A stretch of DNA of 64,000 nt from Doris montereyensis (GCA_037039925.1 JAXRKP010000306.1:73501-137500), one strand, 5' to 3'. Counted from the first letter of the stretch, positions 12,238-40,917 are shown. Notes: generated by a model from the sequence alone, not told the origin. Translations and numbers: made by a program.

Positions 12238-12862
12238 TCAGTTCAACAGGTTACTACTACTACTAGGTCTTTGTGGCGCCGATGGGGAAGAGAAATGTCC
12301 TGCTGGAAGACTCCTCTGACTTGCATGACGCATGGGGGAGTTCAAAGGCCCATGGTTGTACGAAACATTTTGGCGACCAAAGATTTGGTTGTAATTAAGG
12401 TTGGTGCTGGCATCAGCGAAGCGCGACAAAGATGAGGTCAGCTTGGCGACGCCCCATCGATTGAGATGAACGCCGTCTGACAGGATATCATCGCGAAGAA
12501 AACGCTGGTGAAGAAACGTAACTCCAACAGCAGAACAAAAAGCTGATACAGTGTTATTAAATCCAGCACGTCTGTTGGCGAAGGGTCTGTCGTTGCAGAA
12601 ACGAGGCAACACCGAGGAAATTACGAGTTTACAGTTTGAAAATTTGTTTTGTGCCAATGACACGCAGATGAGGCACCCTTCAATGCTAAGTCATTCGATC
12701 CAACCTGAAGAATGACCGTCTATGGCCGCATCAAATTTCTTCGATGAAGCCAACGGTACCTTCAATGGTTTTGTTGTTGAGTGCTTTTACAACAACCGAT
12801 GTCCCGAGTTCGCTTGGCCTCAGATTTCTCACAATGGATGACCCAATGATGAGTGTATCCAT
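12238..12862 (-). pseudogene. SGNH-hydrolase-like ORF1 of a non-LTR element (frameshifted)
   Basis: The minus strand from the ATG at 12862 reads MDTLIIGSSIVRNLRPS (SGNH block I position), then after frame changes VILQVGSNDL (block III with Asn), and the long open frame 12663-12238 includes LVISSVLPRF and ILSDGVHLNRWGVAKLT (block V with Asp and His), ending in a Ser/Pro-rich tail. SGNH esterase domains of this type are known in ORF1 of several CR1/L2-like LINEs. It probably belonged to the element at 7791-11400, separated from it by the LTR-like insert. Frameshifts between the blocks mean it is broken. Confidence 0.7.
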
Positions 12863-12884
12863 GTGTCTGGTATTGAAGGCCGGT

Positions 12885-13664
12885 GTTGGCTAGGGGAGTT
12901 AACCCCGACAGAAAATCACAACCAAGACTCGGTCGGGGGCATCAAGATAGCAGCACCACCATTTACCTAGGGTGCTAATCACCTGCTTACCCAAAACCAA
13001 CTGATTTAGAGAAACAAAGATTTTATACCCGGACGGAACTTCAGAAGACGCTCCTGGAAACGGAACACGAACTTTAATTTTGGAAAAGAGTTTAGAATAA
13101 GCTGAAGAATGAGAAAAAAATTTAATATTTTTTTGGCTAATAGTATCACAAAAAGAAAAAAAAAGACAAAAAAGACTAGGAATAGAAAATGTAGGACCAA
13201 ATCATACTTTAATCATCTCAGGAGTAGATGCAAAGGATAGAGCTAAAACAAGAGTAGGCCTCTGCATAGAAGACATGAAAAAATATTAGATAGTTGGACA
13301 TTTATTAGCTTAAAGCTATTTATAGAGGTAAACATTAAACCAAAAGGAAGAGAAAATAAATTATTAATAGCTTATAAACCAAACAAAGATACCACCAAAA
13401 GAAGAAGAAAATGTATTTGAAAACAATTTACAAATAGCTGCAGAAAGTCTCAAACCCAAACAGGAACTAATGATTTTAGGAGATTTAAACGCTAGAATAG
13501 GCAACAATGTAGAAACATCAGGAGGAGTAATAGATAAAGAAGGAGAGGCAACAACTTCTCCAAATGGAGAGAAACTAATAGAATTTTGCCTAAAGAATAA
13601 TATGAAAAATGCCAACTCATTTTCCCCTTATAAAGATCCATAAATATGCAAAAGTAAATGAAGA
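12885..13664 (+). mobile_element. LINE-A copy 1: 5' region and endonuclease fragment
   Basis: Matches the 5' half of the LINE-A copies at 14312 and 41993, from TTAACCCCGACAGAAAAT through the endonuclease-coding stretch containing GGAGATTTAAACGCTAGAAT. It stops abruptly near 13664 with no RT region. Several stops and frameshifts are present. It begins directly beside the start of the minus-strand SGNH ORF. Confidence 0.75.
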
Positions 13665-13667
13665 CAT

Positions 13668-14300
13668 CACCACAATGTCCATACCTTGTCGGGTTGTGAT
13701 GGCTTGCGTGCCTCAACAACCCGGTGAGCTATGCCAGCGGGAACGCTTGGGGCAGGTCGAAGGGTAGAGGTCAGAGTAATATGGACACATTGGGTAGACT
13801 AGACTCGTAATCTCAGGACAGTAACCTGTCTAGGGCTGAATATCCAAATTCAAACCCGGCCCTCCAGGATGGGGTTGGCGAAGGGCTAATAACCCCTCCC
13901 ATAAAACAAATACGTTACAGAAACGCCAAAAAGACAAACACAACGCCAAGTCTTGGGAGAGGTAGGCAGTCCACTAGGACTAAGTATGAAGCGTTCCAGT
14001 GAAAGCCGAAAGGAAGCTGGCGTGCAGATGGCTCTACTCTCACCCAGGACAAACCCAAAGATGGGCACGTGGCAGAATTTAAAATGGAATCCATAAGCAA
14101 AGTGAGTTCAAGGGAGACCAAAGACAACATGGATGATATCAACACTGCCGGAAGCTCGGCAGCCCGGCCTTTCCTGGAACGAGACAGAGATGGTAGCGCA
14201 GGACAGAGTGAGGTGGGGAGACCTCATTGGCAACCTATGCACCACCCGAGATACAAATGTATACGAACAAAAACCATAATAACTATGTTATTATGGTCTT
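13668..14300 (+). mobile_element. Internally deleted RTE-like LINE derivative (5' end joined to 3' end)
   Basis: The right part (14100-14290) encodes, in one plus-strand frame, a C-terminal tail including WGDLIGNLCTTRDTNVYEQ, a style of ending known from RTE-type LINEs, followed by an ACCATAATAACTATG tail. The left part (13668-14080) looks like a GC-rich LINE 5' leader. No endonuclease or RT core lies between, so this is probably a non-autonomous deletion product distinct from LINE-A. Confidence 0.45.
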
Positions 14301-14311
14301 TGGTATAAGTC

Positions 14312-17300
14312 AACCGGGCAGTGGACAGGTAAGCACCTGTACGACGATTAGCAATCCCGCCCTCCACGAGTGTCCTGTTGCCTTGCAGGCGGATCTTGGC
14401 TGACCAAAGGCTAAGGGAGTTAACCCTGGCAGAAAACAACCTGCTGCCTTGCAGGCTGGTCTTGACTGACCAAAGGCTAAGAGAGTTAACCCTGACAGAA
14501 AATAAAAAAGGCCCGGTAGGGGTCTCAAGGTGGCAGCCCCACAATCTACCTAGAGTACAGTGGGCTAATCCCCTGCTTATCCAAAACCTAACTGATGCAG
14601 AGAAATAAATGCAATATACCCGGCTTGACCTTTCAACGACGGACATGGAAACGAACACGGACTGTGATTTTGGAACATGGAATGTTAGAGCAATAATTGG
14701 AAAAGGGTTAGAATTAGTTGAAGAAATGGAACAATTCAAAATAGACATTTTGGCCACACAGAAACAAAGAAAAAGGACAAAAAAGGAATAGAAAATTTAA
14801 GGCCAAATCATATTTTAATCTTCTCAGGAGTAGATGTCAAAGATAGAGCTAGAGCAGGAGTAGGCCTACTTGTGCATAAAAGGCATGTAAAGCCACTAGA
14901 AAGTTGGAAATCTATAGGCATACGGCTATTAGAGGTAAATATCAAATCAAAAGAAGAGAAATTTAATTATTAATAGCTTATGGACCAAACGAAGACGCAA
15001 CTAAAGAAGAAAAAATATCTTCGAAAACGATTTACAAATAACTGCAGAGAATCAGGAACTAATGCTTTTAGGAGATTTAAACGCTAGAGTAGGCAACAAT
15101 ATAGAAACGTTAGGAGGAGTAATAAGTTAAGAAGGAGAGACAACAACTTCTCCAAATGAAGAGAGACTAATAGATTTTTGACTAAAGAATAACATGAAAA
15201 TAGCCAACATCTTTTTCCTCATAAAGATATCCATAAATATACAAGAGTAAACAAAGACAGGTGTGAAAAATTAGTGATAGACTATATAATAGTTAGCAGT
15301 TCCCTTTTTTACAGTACATTGGATGCAAGAGTAAACAGAGGAGCAGAAATATTTAGTGATCATCACTTAGTGATTGCCAACATGAGATCACTGACTGAAG
15401 AAAACAAACAAAAAAGGAAAAAAGAAGAAAGCTACTGAACTCAAAATAGAGGAACTAAATAAACCAATAGTAAAATAGATATACCAATCTAGGATAAAAA
15501 AGATTTATTAGTGAAAGACAGATGGATCTGAATGATAGCACAATAGAAGAAAAGTGGCAAATTTATAAAGAAACACTCCTGAGTTGTTCTGAAGAGGTCT
15601 GTGGTAGGAAACAAATTAAAGGAGATAGGAAAAGAACAGTATGGTGGAATGAGAATGTCAAGACTAAGATCAAGGAAAAGAAGGATGCCTGGAAGAAATA
15701 CTTGCAAACAAAGAGACCAGAGAATAGAATAGATTACGTGAATAAAAGAATTATCGTCAAAGAGAAAGTGAGGAAAGCAAAAACAAGAACAATGAGAAGA
15801 GTTTGGACAAAAACTTTAAGAAAGCTATCAATAAAATGAAAAGCTGTGCTGGGGGGAAATGAAGAGCACGAAAAAAGACCAAAGCATGCCGAATACGACA
15901 AATTAAGAATGCCAAAAGGAGATATAAGCAAAGAAGACAATAAAATCATGGAAACATGAAGAAAATGTTTTCAACAATTACATAATCCCTCCATAACATA
16001 TGAAACAAGGAGTAAAGATCAATTAGGAAGAGTAACAAGTAATCGAGATGAGACAGCTGAAGATGTAGATATATCAATGGAAGAAATCCAAAAAGCTATA
16101 AGAAAAGTGAAATCAGGAAAAGCCTCAGGAGCAGATCAAGTTTATCCAGAAATGATTAAAAACCAAGGAAGAGAGGCAGACAAACTACTACACGGATATG
16201 CCAACAAGCATGGAAGTCCAAACAGGGGCCAGACGACTGGAAAAAGGGAATGATAATACCAATACATAAGAAATAATCAACTATGGAATGATCAAACTAT
16301 AGAGGGATGTCATTACTTAGCGTGCAAGGAAAACTGTATACCAGGATTTTGGAAATGAGACTAAGGAAAAGAGAAGAGGATCAGATTGAAGAGCATCAAA
16401 GCGGATTTAGACCAGGAAGAAGTGTACAAGGTCATATATTTACAATTAGACAAATAATAGAAAAATTCCTTGAGAGAAACATTGACTTGCACCTGTGTTT
16501 TATAGGCTTGGAAAAGGCATTTGACTCCGTGAGAAGGGACGAACTATAACATTCTTTAAAAGAACACAATGTAGAGCAAAATTTAATAGAAGCCATTAAA
16601 AGTTTTTACAATAAACCAACATGTGCAGTGAGTGTAACTGGAAACATATCTGCAGAATTTGATGTAGATATAGGAGTAAGACATGGTTGTATTTTAAATC
16701 CTCTTTTGTTTATCCTACTTATGGATTCAGTCCAAAGGCATCCTCAAAAATGAAGAAAATGAATGTAGGAATGTGGAAGCTCAAACCAGTAAATGTATCA
16801 ATACTTTCATTTGCCGATGATTTAGTTCTGTTTGGAAAATCAGAAAGTGACCTTCAGTCGAATATCAACATTATGAACAATGAACTAAATAAAAGAGGAA
16901 TGAGAGTAAATGCAAAGAAAACCAAAACAATGCTAGTAACTAGGGAAGCTAAAACACAAAATCTTAAATTGGGCAGGAGAATTTAGAAAAAGTTTACAGC
17001 TATAATTACCTAGGAGTACTGATTAACTCATAGGGAAAACTAAGAGAAGAAATCAGCCAGAGAATCCAAAAAGGCAAGTGCAAGATATAACCGTCTAGGA
17101 AGGGCATTTGTAGGTAAACAAGAATTGTCAACAAAAACCAAAATGGCAGTATACAAAACAGTTCATTGTCCTACTCTCCTCTATGGCAGCGAAACCTGGA
17201 CCTTAGTCAGGAGAGAATACAGTAGAATACAGGCAGCTGAAATGAAATATCTAAGAAGAGTGGCAGGGAAAACTATAAGAGTCAAAATCAGAAACACAAC

Positions 17301-17705
17301 AATAAAAGATCAAACCAAAGTAGATGGCATAAAAACTAAGATAGAAATAAATCAATTGAGATGGTTTGTGCATGTAAACAGAATGAATGACAAAAGAATA
17401 ACTAAATCAGTGTACAGTGCTAAAGCTCAAGGTAAAAGACCAAAAGGCAGACCTCGGAGAAATGGGAAGAAGATATAAAAGAGGCATTGAAGCATAGAAA
17501 TTTAACATTTTTGGAAGGAAACAGAAAATGCCAGGACAGGGCATCCTGGAGAAAGATCATTTCGGGCATCGGAACCCATACACCGAAAGCTAAAATGGGA
17601 ACTGATAAAGAAAGAAAGAAAGAATATGCTAAGAGAAGAAGGACTGCAAGAACTATGATAAAACCAATATTAATTATAACAACAATAACACTAGAACGAT
17701 ACTGA
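14312..17705 (+). mobile_element. LINE-A copy 2: near full-length non-LTR retrotransposon
   Basis: Starts CCGGGCAGTGGACAGG and carries two 66-bp tandem units (14360-14505) in its 5' region. The endonuclease starts near 14649 (DFGTWNVRAI), with a LLLGDLNARVGNN-type block near 15060 and SDHHLVIANM near 15355. RT motifs follow: YRGMSLLSV near 16300, EEHQSGFRPGRSVQ, LEKAFDSVRRDEL and ILSFADDLVLFG near 16800. The C-terminal part (17125-17600) has LRWFVHVNRMNDKRI and a GRPRRNGK block. Many stops and frameshifts make it inactive as read. The 3' end is AAC/AAT-rich. The clade is probably RTE-like, judged only from motif style. Confidence 0.85.
14360..14505 (+). repeat. 66-bp tandem units in LINE-A 5' region (2 copies)
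   Basis: Unit begins CTGCTGCCTTGCAGGC, then CTTGACTGACCAAAGGC, AGTTAACCCTGACAG. The same unit occurs in the LINE-A copies at 25972-26168 (3), 27128-27325 (3), 42052-42255 (3) and 62062-62195 (2). The unit is 22 codons long and stays open in the plus frame. Confidence 0.85.
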
Positions 17706-17963
17706 AAACGGTGCCTAATCTTTACGCTCACCGCCACCATAGTATTTGTTTCATATCCAAATCCGGCTTCCGTTTTTGATTAAGCGTAGCAACTATTTTA
17801 ACCAATAATGGCGTCAATAGTTACCACTGTCTACTGTGTGATACTGAACGTTTAAATTAATCAAATTGATGATTCGCAGTGAGTTCCTTCGCTCTGAAGA
17901 ATAATTTGCACAAAGAACTACGACGCTTTGAATACGTCAGAGGAAAACGCAAAACATAAAAAA
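17706..17963 (+). promoter_or_regulatory. Putative kinase 5' flank/5' UTR with CRE-like site
   Basis: Only about 260 bp separate the LINE-A 3' end from the kinase ATG. The interval holds ACCAATAATGG (CCAAT-type) near 17800 and TACGTCA at 17933-17939, the reverse complement of TGACGTA, a CRE variant. CaMKIV is a known CREB kinase, so a CRE here could give feedback, but that is inference. The TSS was not located. Confidence 0.35.
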
Positions 17964-34554
<16,591 letters not shown>

Positions 34555-37157
34555 GATCCACATAAATTCAGATTCTTGTTTTAACAGGTTACTGTGACGG
34601 TTTAGAGATGTTGATAGTTTATTATCTGGGGGGGGAAAATCTACCTGGACGATGTCCAACAGTTGCAAAATTTTAGTGGTTGTATACTGATTGTGTCTGG
34701 CGATAAATTTTTTGTAAATGAAAAGATTTCTCTAAATCTCTTTTGTGACAGGGTCTACTTCTGCTGATGTATACTATATATTGTGTTAGAAGTATTTCAA
34801 GCTTTTTATTGAGAAGATCATTACGATTTTGGGTAAATTTGAAAAGAAATCAGTTACTGAATTCATGTACTAGTTCCCATGATTTGTTGGAAATTAATTT
34901 TTAAAAAGTGTTGATAAATGCAACAGGTCTTCCCTTTGCTGACAGGTTTTTTCTTTTTCCATTGTCCACTTTTTAAAGCATGTGTTTTCTTGTCCTTATA
35001 GACATTTTCATGATTGATATATTAGATGTTCAACTGTTATGTGTACTCCTTTTGAAAGGTTTTTGAAGTGGGTTTTTAATTAAAGTGGGGAAATATTATA
35101 TCTAGCAGAAGCTTTTATTACTTAAAAAACAATAACTTGTAATGGGCCTTTAATGTATATAATCAACTGACAGCAGGTGTTGATCCCTGAAAATGATACA
35201 ATGTTTTATAACTAGATTTGTTGCCTACTCTAGGTTGTTGTCTTTTTTCAAAGGTAGGGTGAGGAAATGGAGAAGGGGAGAAGTGGGGAGGACATTATGC
35301 ATTCTTCATGCATAAATGGCAGGCATATATTTCTACTCTTGTTTTTCTCTTTGAAAAATGACACATCGTGTATCAGAAATGACATTGAATTTGCTGGTTT
35401 ATTCTTTAAGATCAAGTGATTGTCCTGAATCAAGTGTAAAAAAACAAACAAAATCCACGCTGCCACATTTAATGGAAAGATTAGAAGAATAGCAATAACA
35501 AATATTGTCTGTTGACAAGTGTTGAGAGTTTTGAGACTTTTTTTTGTACCAAACTATGGGACCCTGAAATAACTGACGAGAAGATCAAACATTCAAGATT
35601 TGGAAAGGAAATGCTGGGGTCAACACATTTAAATAAATTATTCCACAGATCGACAACCGTTTCCATGTAGCGGTATTTTGACTTTGAATAAGTCTGAGTT
35701 TTCAGGAGTCTTCACAAAATACCATAGAATTATTTCTTTTTTCTCATAGACATTAAAGATGTGGTTTTGAACAAAAATTGACACTCTTAATTGTTTAAAG
35801 TAAACCCTTATGATGCGGAAAGGGAGATATTTCAATTTAATTCAATAATGCTGTTTATTTACAGGAATGGGTTGAAAACCCTTGATCATCTTGAATCTTT
35901 CAAGTTAACTGTCTCTACATATTTGCAAGGATTAAATAAAAGACTGGACATTGTTTGTTTAAAAAGTGCTTTATATATTTGGTAAATATAGAAAAAGAAG
36001 AAAAGTAGCTCAAGAAACATTTTTCCTTTTCACTTTTCATCAACCTCAATAGCAACAAATCGAATGTGTTCAAACAGCACAAAATATGTTTTGTATCTCA
36101 GTTAAATCTCAGATTTCAATACGAGTGTACGTTATTTCATATTATTACTGGTGTTGTTGTTAGGATACACGGTCTTACTTCTAGTGATATAGGGAATAGC
36201 TTTAGCAACATGGTTTAAGTGTTGCTAGTCGTTAACACATGAGATCAATATCATTTCGTCCAAAACAGGTTTTTTTAAAAGTTTAATGTTTCTTCCTTAT
36301 CTGTTATCAATTTATGTTCTATTTCTATTAAGATTTATATCACTAATTTTATATACCAATTTGTCTTGATTGAGGAAAGATTTGAGATAAATCAAATAAA
36401 CATTTACTTTAATGTGATAAAGAATGTAATGAAATTAGAGACATATGACATGTACTGTGATCAAAATTACTATTCATTACTTAAAAGTATTGTGAAGAAT
36501 AATAATCTACATTATACATACACTGTCATGTAGATAAATCTCATACAGGGTATCGCAAATCTTCCATTTTCATTTTGTCGTTGTCAAAGCATGATTCCAT
36601 TTCAATTATTACAAAATGAAACAGTGTGGTGGGAAAAATATTTTTGGTAGTGAAATCATTCCACTGTTTTAATTATGATGTTTTACAAATCAATTTTTAG
36701 GATATTGACATACATCCTCACCTGGACATACAAACAAAGAATATAAGAAAGACGCACATGAGCAATTTACTTCAATTATGATCTCCTAAGATTCACCATT
36801 TTTATAACATTATTCACAATGTTGATTGATATACTGTGTGTGAGGGTTTTTTGTAAATTGTATAGATGTCACTTTTCATTTAAGGGATGTTTTTTTCTTC
36901 CCCTCATGATATTTACCAGCTCTGCTGCGATGACATTTACATTTATGAGCAGAACTTTTGAAATCTAAACATAAACATGTATTTATAATCAAGTATTTTA
37001 TCCTTGACACAAATAAATGACCAGGTTTGGCCACCTACCATTCTGACTTTACCAATGTCCCTTTGTTAGTTACACCTTTAGATGGGAACTCAAAAAACTG
37101 CTTTACTCTCATTGTGTTTTACAACTGTGAGCGACATAGTTATAAAACTAAAACGTA
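34555..37157 (+). other. Kinase 3' UTR and intergenic DNA
   Basis: No further exon is visible. Candidate polyadenylation signals AATAAA occur at 35632, 35935 and 36395; which is used cannot be told. A poly-G stretch sits at 34628-34635. Remaining sequence is AT-rich without recognised repeats. Confidence 0.5.
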
Positions 37158-37215
37158 AAGTTCCTTCAAGGTCATAACAGCCAATAGAGCCAGAGCTCAT
37201 CCCAGTTTCTACAGT
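37158..37215 (-). repeat. SINE-1 tail leading into the minisatellite
   Basis: AGTTCCTTCAAGGTCATAAC and GAGCTCATCCCAGTTTCTAC match the reversed 3' part of SINE-1 (compare 59640-59690). The match continues without a break into the first minisatellite unit. Confidence 0.65.
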
Positions 37216-39725
37216 CTGAAGTACAGTATATGACAATACATCATCTCCTTGACTAGATGTTAGTCTATCATAGGGAGCAGAGTATATGACAATACATCAT
37301 CTCCTTGACTGGATGTTAGTCTATCATAGGGAGCAGAGTATATGACATTGCAACGTTTTCTTGACTGGATGTTAGTCTATTATAGGGAGCAGAGTATATC
37401 ACAATACAACAGAGTATATCACAATACAACATCTCCTTGACTGGATGTTAGTCTATCATAGGAAGGAGAGTATATAACATTACAACATCTCCTTGACTGG
37501 ATGTTAGTCTATCATAGGGAGCAGAGTATATGACAATACAACATCTTCTTGACTGGATGTTAGTCTATCATAGGGAGCAGAGTATATGACAATACAACGT
37601 CTTCTTGACTGGATGTTAGTCTATCATAGGGAGCAGAGTATATGACAATACAACGTCTTCTTGACTGGATGTTAGTCTATCATAGGGAGCAGAGTATATG
37701 ACAATATGTCTTCTTGTCTGAATGTTAGTCTATCATAGGGAGCAGAGTATATGACAATACGTCTTCTTGGCTGGATGTTAATCATAGGGAGCAGAGTATA
37801 TGACAATACGTCTTCTTGATTGGATGTTAGTCTATCATAGGGAGCAGAGTATATAACAATACAACGACTTCTTGACTGGATGTTAAGTCTATCATAGGGA
37901 GCAGAATATATGACAATACGTCTTCTTGTCTGGATGTTAGTCTATCATAGGGAGCAGAGTATATAACATAACAATACAATGTCTTCTTGTTTGGATGTTA
38001 GTCTATCATAGGGAGCAGAGTATATGACAATACGCCTTCTTGTCTGGATGTTAGGCTATCATAGGGAGCAGAGTATATGACAATATGCCTTCTTGGCTGG
38101 ATGTTAGTCTATCATAGGGAGCAGAGTATATGACAATACAACGTCTTCTTGATTGGATGTTAGTCTATCATAGGGAGCAGAGTATATGACAATACAACGT
38201 CTTCTTGATTGGATGTTAGTCTATCGTAGGGAGCAGAGTATATAACAATACAACGTCTTCTTGATTGGATGTTAGTCTATCATAGGGAGCAGAGTATATA
38301 ACTTATAACAATACGTCTTCTTGATTGGATGTTAGTCTATCATAGGGAGCAGAGTATATAACTTATAACAATACGTCTTCTTGTCTGGATGTTAGTCTAT
38401 CATAGGGAGCAGAGTATATAACTTATAACAATACGTCTTCTTGTCTGGATGTTAGTCTATCATAGGGAGCAGAGTATATAACTTATAACAATACAACGTC
38501 TTCTTGTCTGGATGTTAGTCTATCATAGGGAGCACAGTATATAACTTTTAACAATACAACGTCTTCCTGTCTGGATGTTAGTCTATCATAGGGAGCAGAG
38601 TATATAACTTATAACAATACGTCTTCTTGTCTGGATGTTAGTCTATCATAGGAGCAGAGTATATAACTTATAACAATACAACGTCTTCTTGTCTGGATGT
38701 TAGTCTATCATAGGGAGCAGAGTATATGACAATACGCCTTCTTGTCTGGATGTTAGGCTATCATAGGGAGCAGAGTATATGACAATATGCCTTCTTGACT
38801 GGATGTTAGTCTATCATAGGGAGCAGAGTATATGACAATACAATGTCTTCTTGATTGGATGTTAGTCTATCATAGGGAGCAGAGTATATAACAATACAAT
38901 GTCTTCTTGATTGGATGTTAGTCTATCATAGGGAGCAGAGTATATAACTTATAACAATACAACGTCCTCTTGACTGGATGTTAGTCTATCATAGGGAGCA
39001 GAGCATATGACAATACAACGTTCTTTTGACTGGATGTTAGTCTATCATAGGGAGCAGAGTATATAACTTATAACAATACAACGTCCTCTTGACTGGATGT
39101 TAGTCTATCATAGGGAGCAGAGTATATAACAATACAATGTCTTCTTGATTGGATGTTAGTCTATCATAGGGAGCAGAGTATATAACTTATAACAATACAA
39201 CGTCCTCTTGACTGGATGTTAGTCTATCATAGGGAGCAGAGCATATGACAATACAACGTTCTTTTGACTGGATGTTAGTCTATCATAGGGAGCAGAGTAT
39301 ATAACTTATAACAATACAACGTCCTCTTGACTGGATGTTAGTCTATCATAGGGAGCAGAGTATATAACAATACAATGTCTTCTTGTCTGGATGTTAGTCT
39401 ATCGTAGGGAGCAGAGTATATAACTTATAACAATACAACGTCCTCTTGACTGGATGTTAGTCTATCATAGGGAGCAGAGTATATGACAATACAACGTTCT
39501 CTTGACTGGATGTTAAGTCTATCATAGGGAGCAGAGTATATGACAATACAACGTCCTCTTGACTGGATGTTAAGTCTATCATAGGGAGCAGAGTATATCA
39601 AGTATATGACAATACAACATCATCTTGGCTGGATGTTGGTCTATCATATGGTATATCAAATATATGACAATACAACATCATCTTGGCTGGATGTTGGTCT
39701 ATCATAGGAGCAGAATATATGGATT
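37190..39725 (+). repeat. Minisatellite, 54-66 bp unit, about 45 copies
   Basis: The unit is about 57 bp: GGGAGCAGAGTATATGACAA, then TACAACGTCTTCTTGACTGG, then ATGTTAGTCTATCATA. Variants lack CAACG or add AACTTAT. Between about 38930 and 39480 units form a higher-order repeat of 238 bp (the GAGCATATGAC variant recurs at 39001 and 39239). Edge units at 39600-39725 are most diverged. There is no spacer structure and no coding potential. Confidence 0.95.
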
Positions 39726-39954
39726 TTTTCTGGTCCAACATAGCTGATCCTGTCGGCACTGAGCGAAATTGCTATATCCATTACTTTCTCTGTGATGAAT
39801 TTTGATGTCGGATAGAACTGTGACCTCAGCGATATAATATGTTGAGTATCAAAATAGACATAAAGTTAGAAATCAACTGCTCAATCTATATTCCACTCAA
39901 TCTACCACTGAGTTTGACTGAGTAGACAGCGTTCTTTGCTTTTGTGTGTATTAA

Positions 39955-40012
39955 GAAAGAGAGAGAGAGAGAGAGGGAGGGGGAGGGAGGGAGGGAGGGA
40001 GGGAGGGAGAGA

Positions 40013-40083
<71 letters not shown>

Positions 40084-40090
40084 AGGGAGG
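39955..40090 (+). repeat. (GA)n/(GGGA)n microsatellite
   Basis: GA repeats with GGGA blocks at both ends; purine-only on the plus strand. Confidence 0.95.
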
Positions 40091-40149
40091 TGTAGTAGTC
40101 TGAGAGCATGCATGTTAATATATTTATAGTGTATATTATATACATTGAT

Positions 40150-40280
40150 TGATTGAAATTTATCATGTCCACCATATGCGGTGAACTTAGGGTGAATCAA
40201 GAGGAAACTATTAGATTTTTAAAAAGGGCGAAAGAGCAAAAGGAAAGAGGTAGGACCTTCAAATAGTGCCTGCCAACACT
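40150..40280 (+). repeat. R5 dispersed repeat, copy 1
   Basis: Core TGAAATTTATCATGTCCACC, GGTGAACTTAGGGTGAATCA and GGTAGGACCTTCAAATAGTG. Other plus-strand copies: 40628-40750, 40918-41055, 46883-47008 and 53440-53580. Here it directly adjoins a SINE-2 head. Family not recognised. Confidence 0.75.
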
Positions 40281-40284
40281 TGTG

Positions 40285-40470
40285 AAATTAGCTCGGTCGG
40301 TAGCACGCTTTCCTATCATGATGAGGTGATGTTAGCCGACACAGAGGACGCAGGTTCGATCCTCATATTGGCGGAGGTTTTTTCTGTCTATTCCTTGTCT
40401 TTGTCTCATCTTTGTTCATATGGGGCTTTAATATTATGCAATGTCATTTCCTTCACTATACATGTTACTG
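40285..40470 (+). repeat. SINE-2, best copy (tRNA-derived)
   Basis: Box A is TTAGCTCGGTCGGTAGC and box B is GGTTCGATCCTC, both near consensus, with an enlarged loop between. The body follows with TTTTTTCTGTCTATTCC and TTTGTTCATATGGGGCTTTA. The body and lack of tRNA folding argue against a functional tRNA. Confidence 0.75.
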
Positions 40471-40627
40471 TTATTGTTATGTTTATTATAAGCAGGAAAT
40501 GAAAAAGTGAGAAAGACTTGAAATGGAAGAGAAATATACTGGTGTATAAATAGAGAGAAAGAGAGAACGAGTGTGGCATTCTATGGGCATGGAAGTTCAT
40601 TTCATTGTGTGAGTTTTTCTTTCTTTA

Positions 40628-40750
40628 ATTGAAATTTACCCTGTCCACCATATGTGGTGATCCCAGGGTGAATTAAGAGGAATCAGCAAGATAGCATTTT
40701 AGTGAAAGGAAAGAAGTAGGGCCTACCAGTAACACCCGCCAACTGTCCGC
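40628..40750 (+). repeat. R5 dispersed repeat, copy 2
   Basis: TTGAAATTTACCCTGTCCAC, GTGATCCCAGGGTGAATTAA and GGCCTACCAGTAACACCCGC match the other R5 copies. The left junction is TTTCTTTCTTTAATTG. Confidence 0.8.
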
Positions 40751-40917
40751 CATTGTGAGTGTGAATGTAATTTGAGACGGAGAGGAGAGAAAATCAGACA
40801 AACAAAACAAGACAAAAGCGCAAGCAGCATTTCATTCAGCATCCATCTAGATATGACATCACATTGTGTGTACTGTAGTACCAGGTGATGTCACTTTCTT
40901 TCCATGCTTTGCTTGTT

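Noticed and set aside
37190..39725. CRISPR-like array
   Set aside because: Units are contiguous with no unique spacers, variants are point changes and small indels, and the genome is eukaryotic. It is a minisatellite.
40285..40380. Functional tRNA gene
   Set aside because: Boxes A and B are present but the loop between is too long, no acceptor stem pairs, and the same head recurs with a shared body at 28465 and 60190. It is a SINE head.
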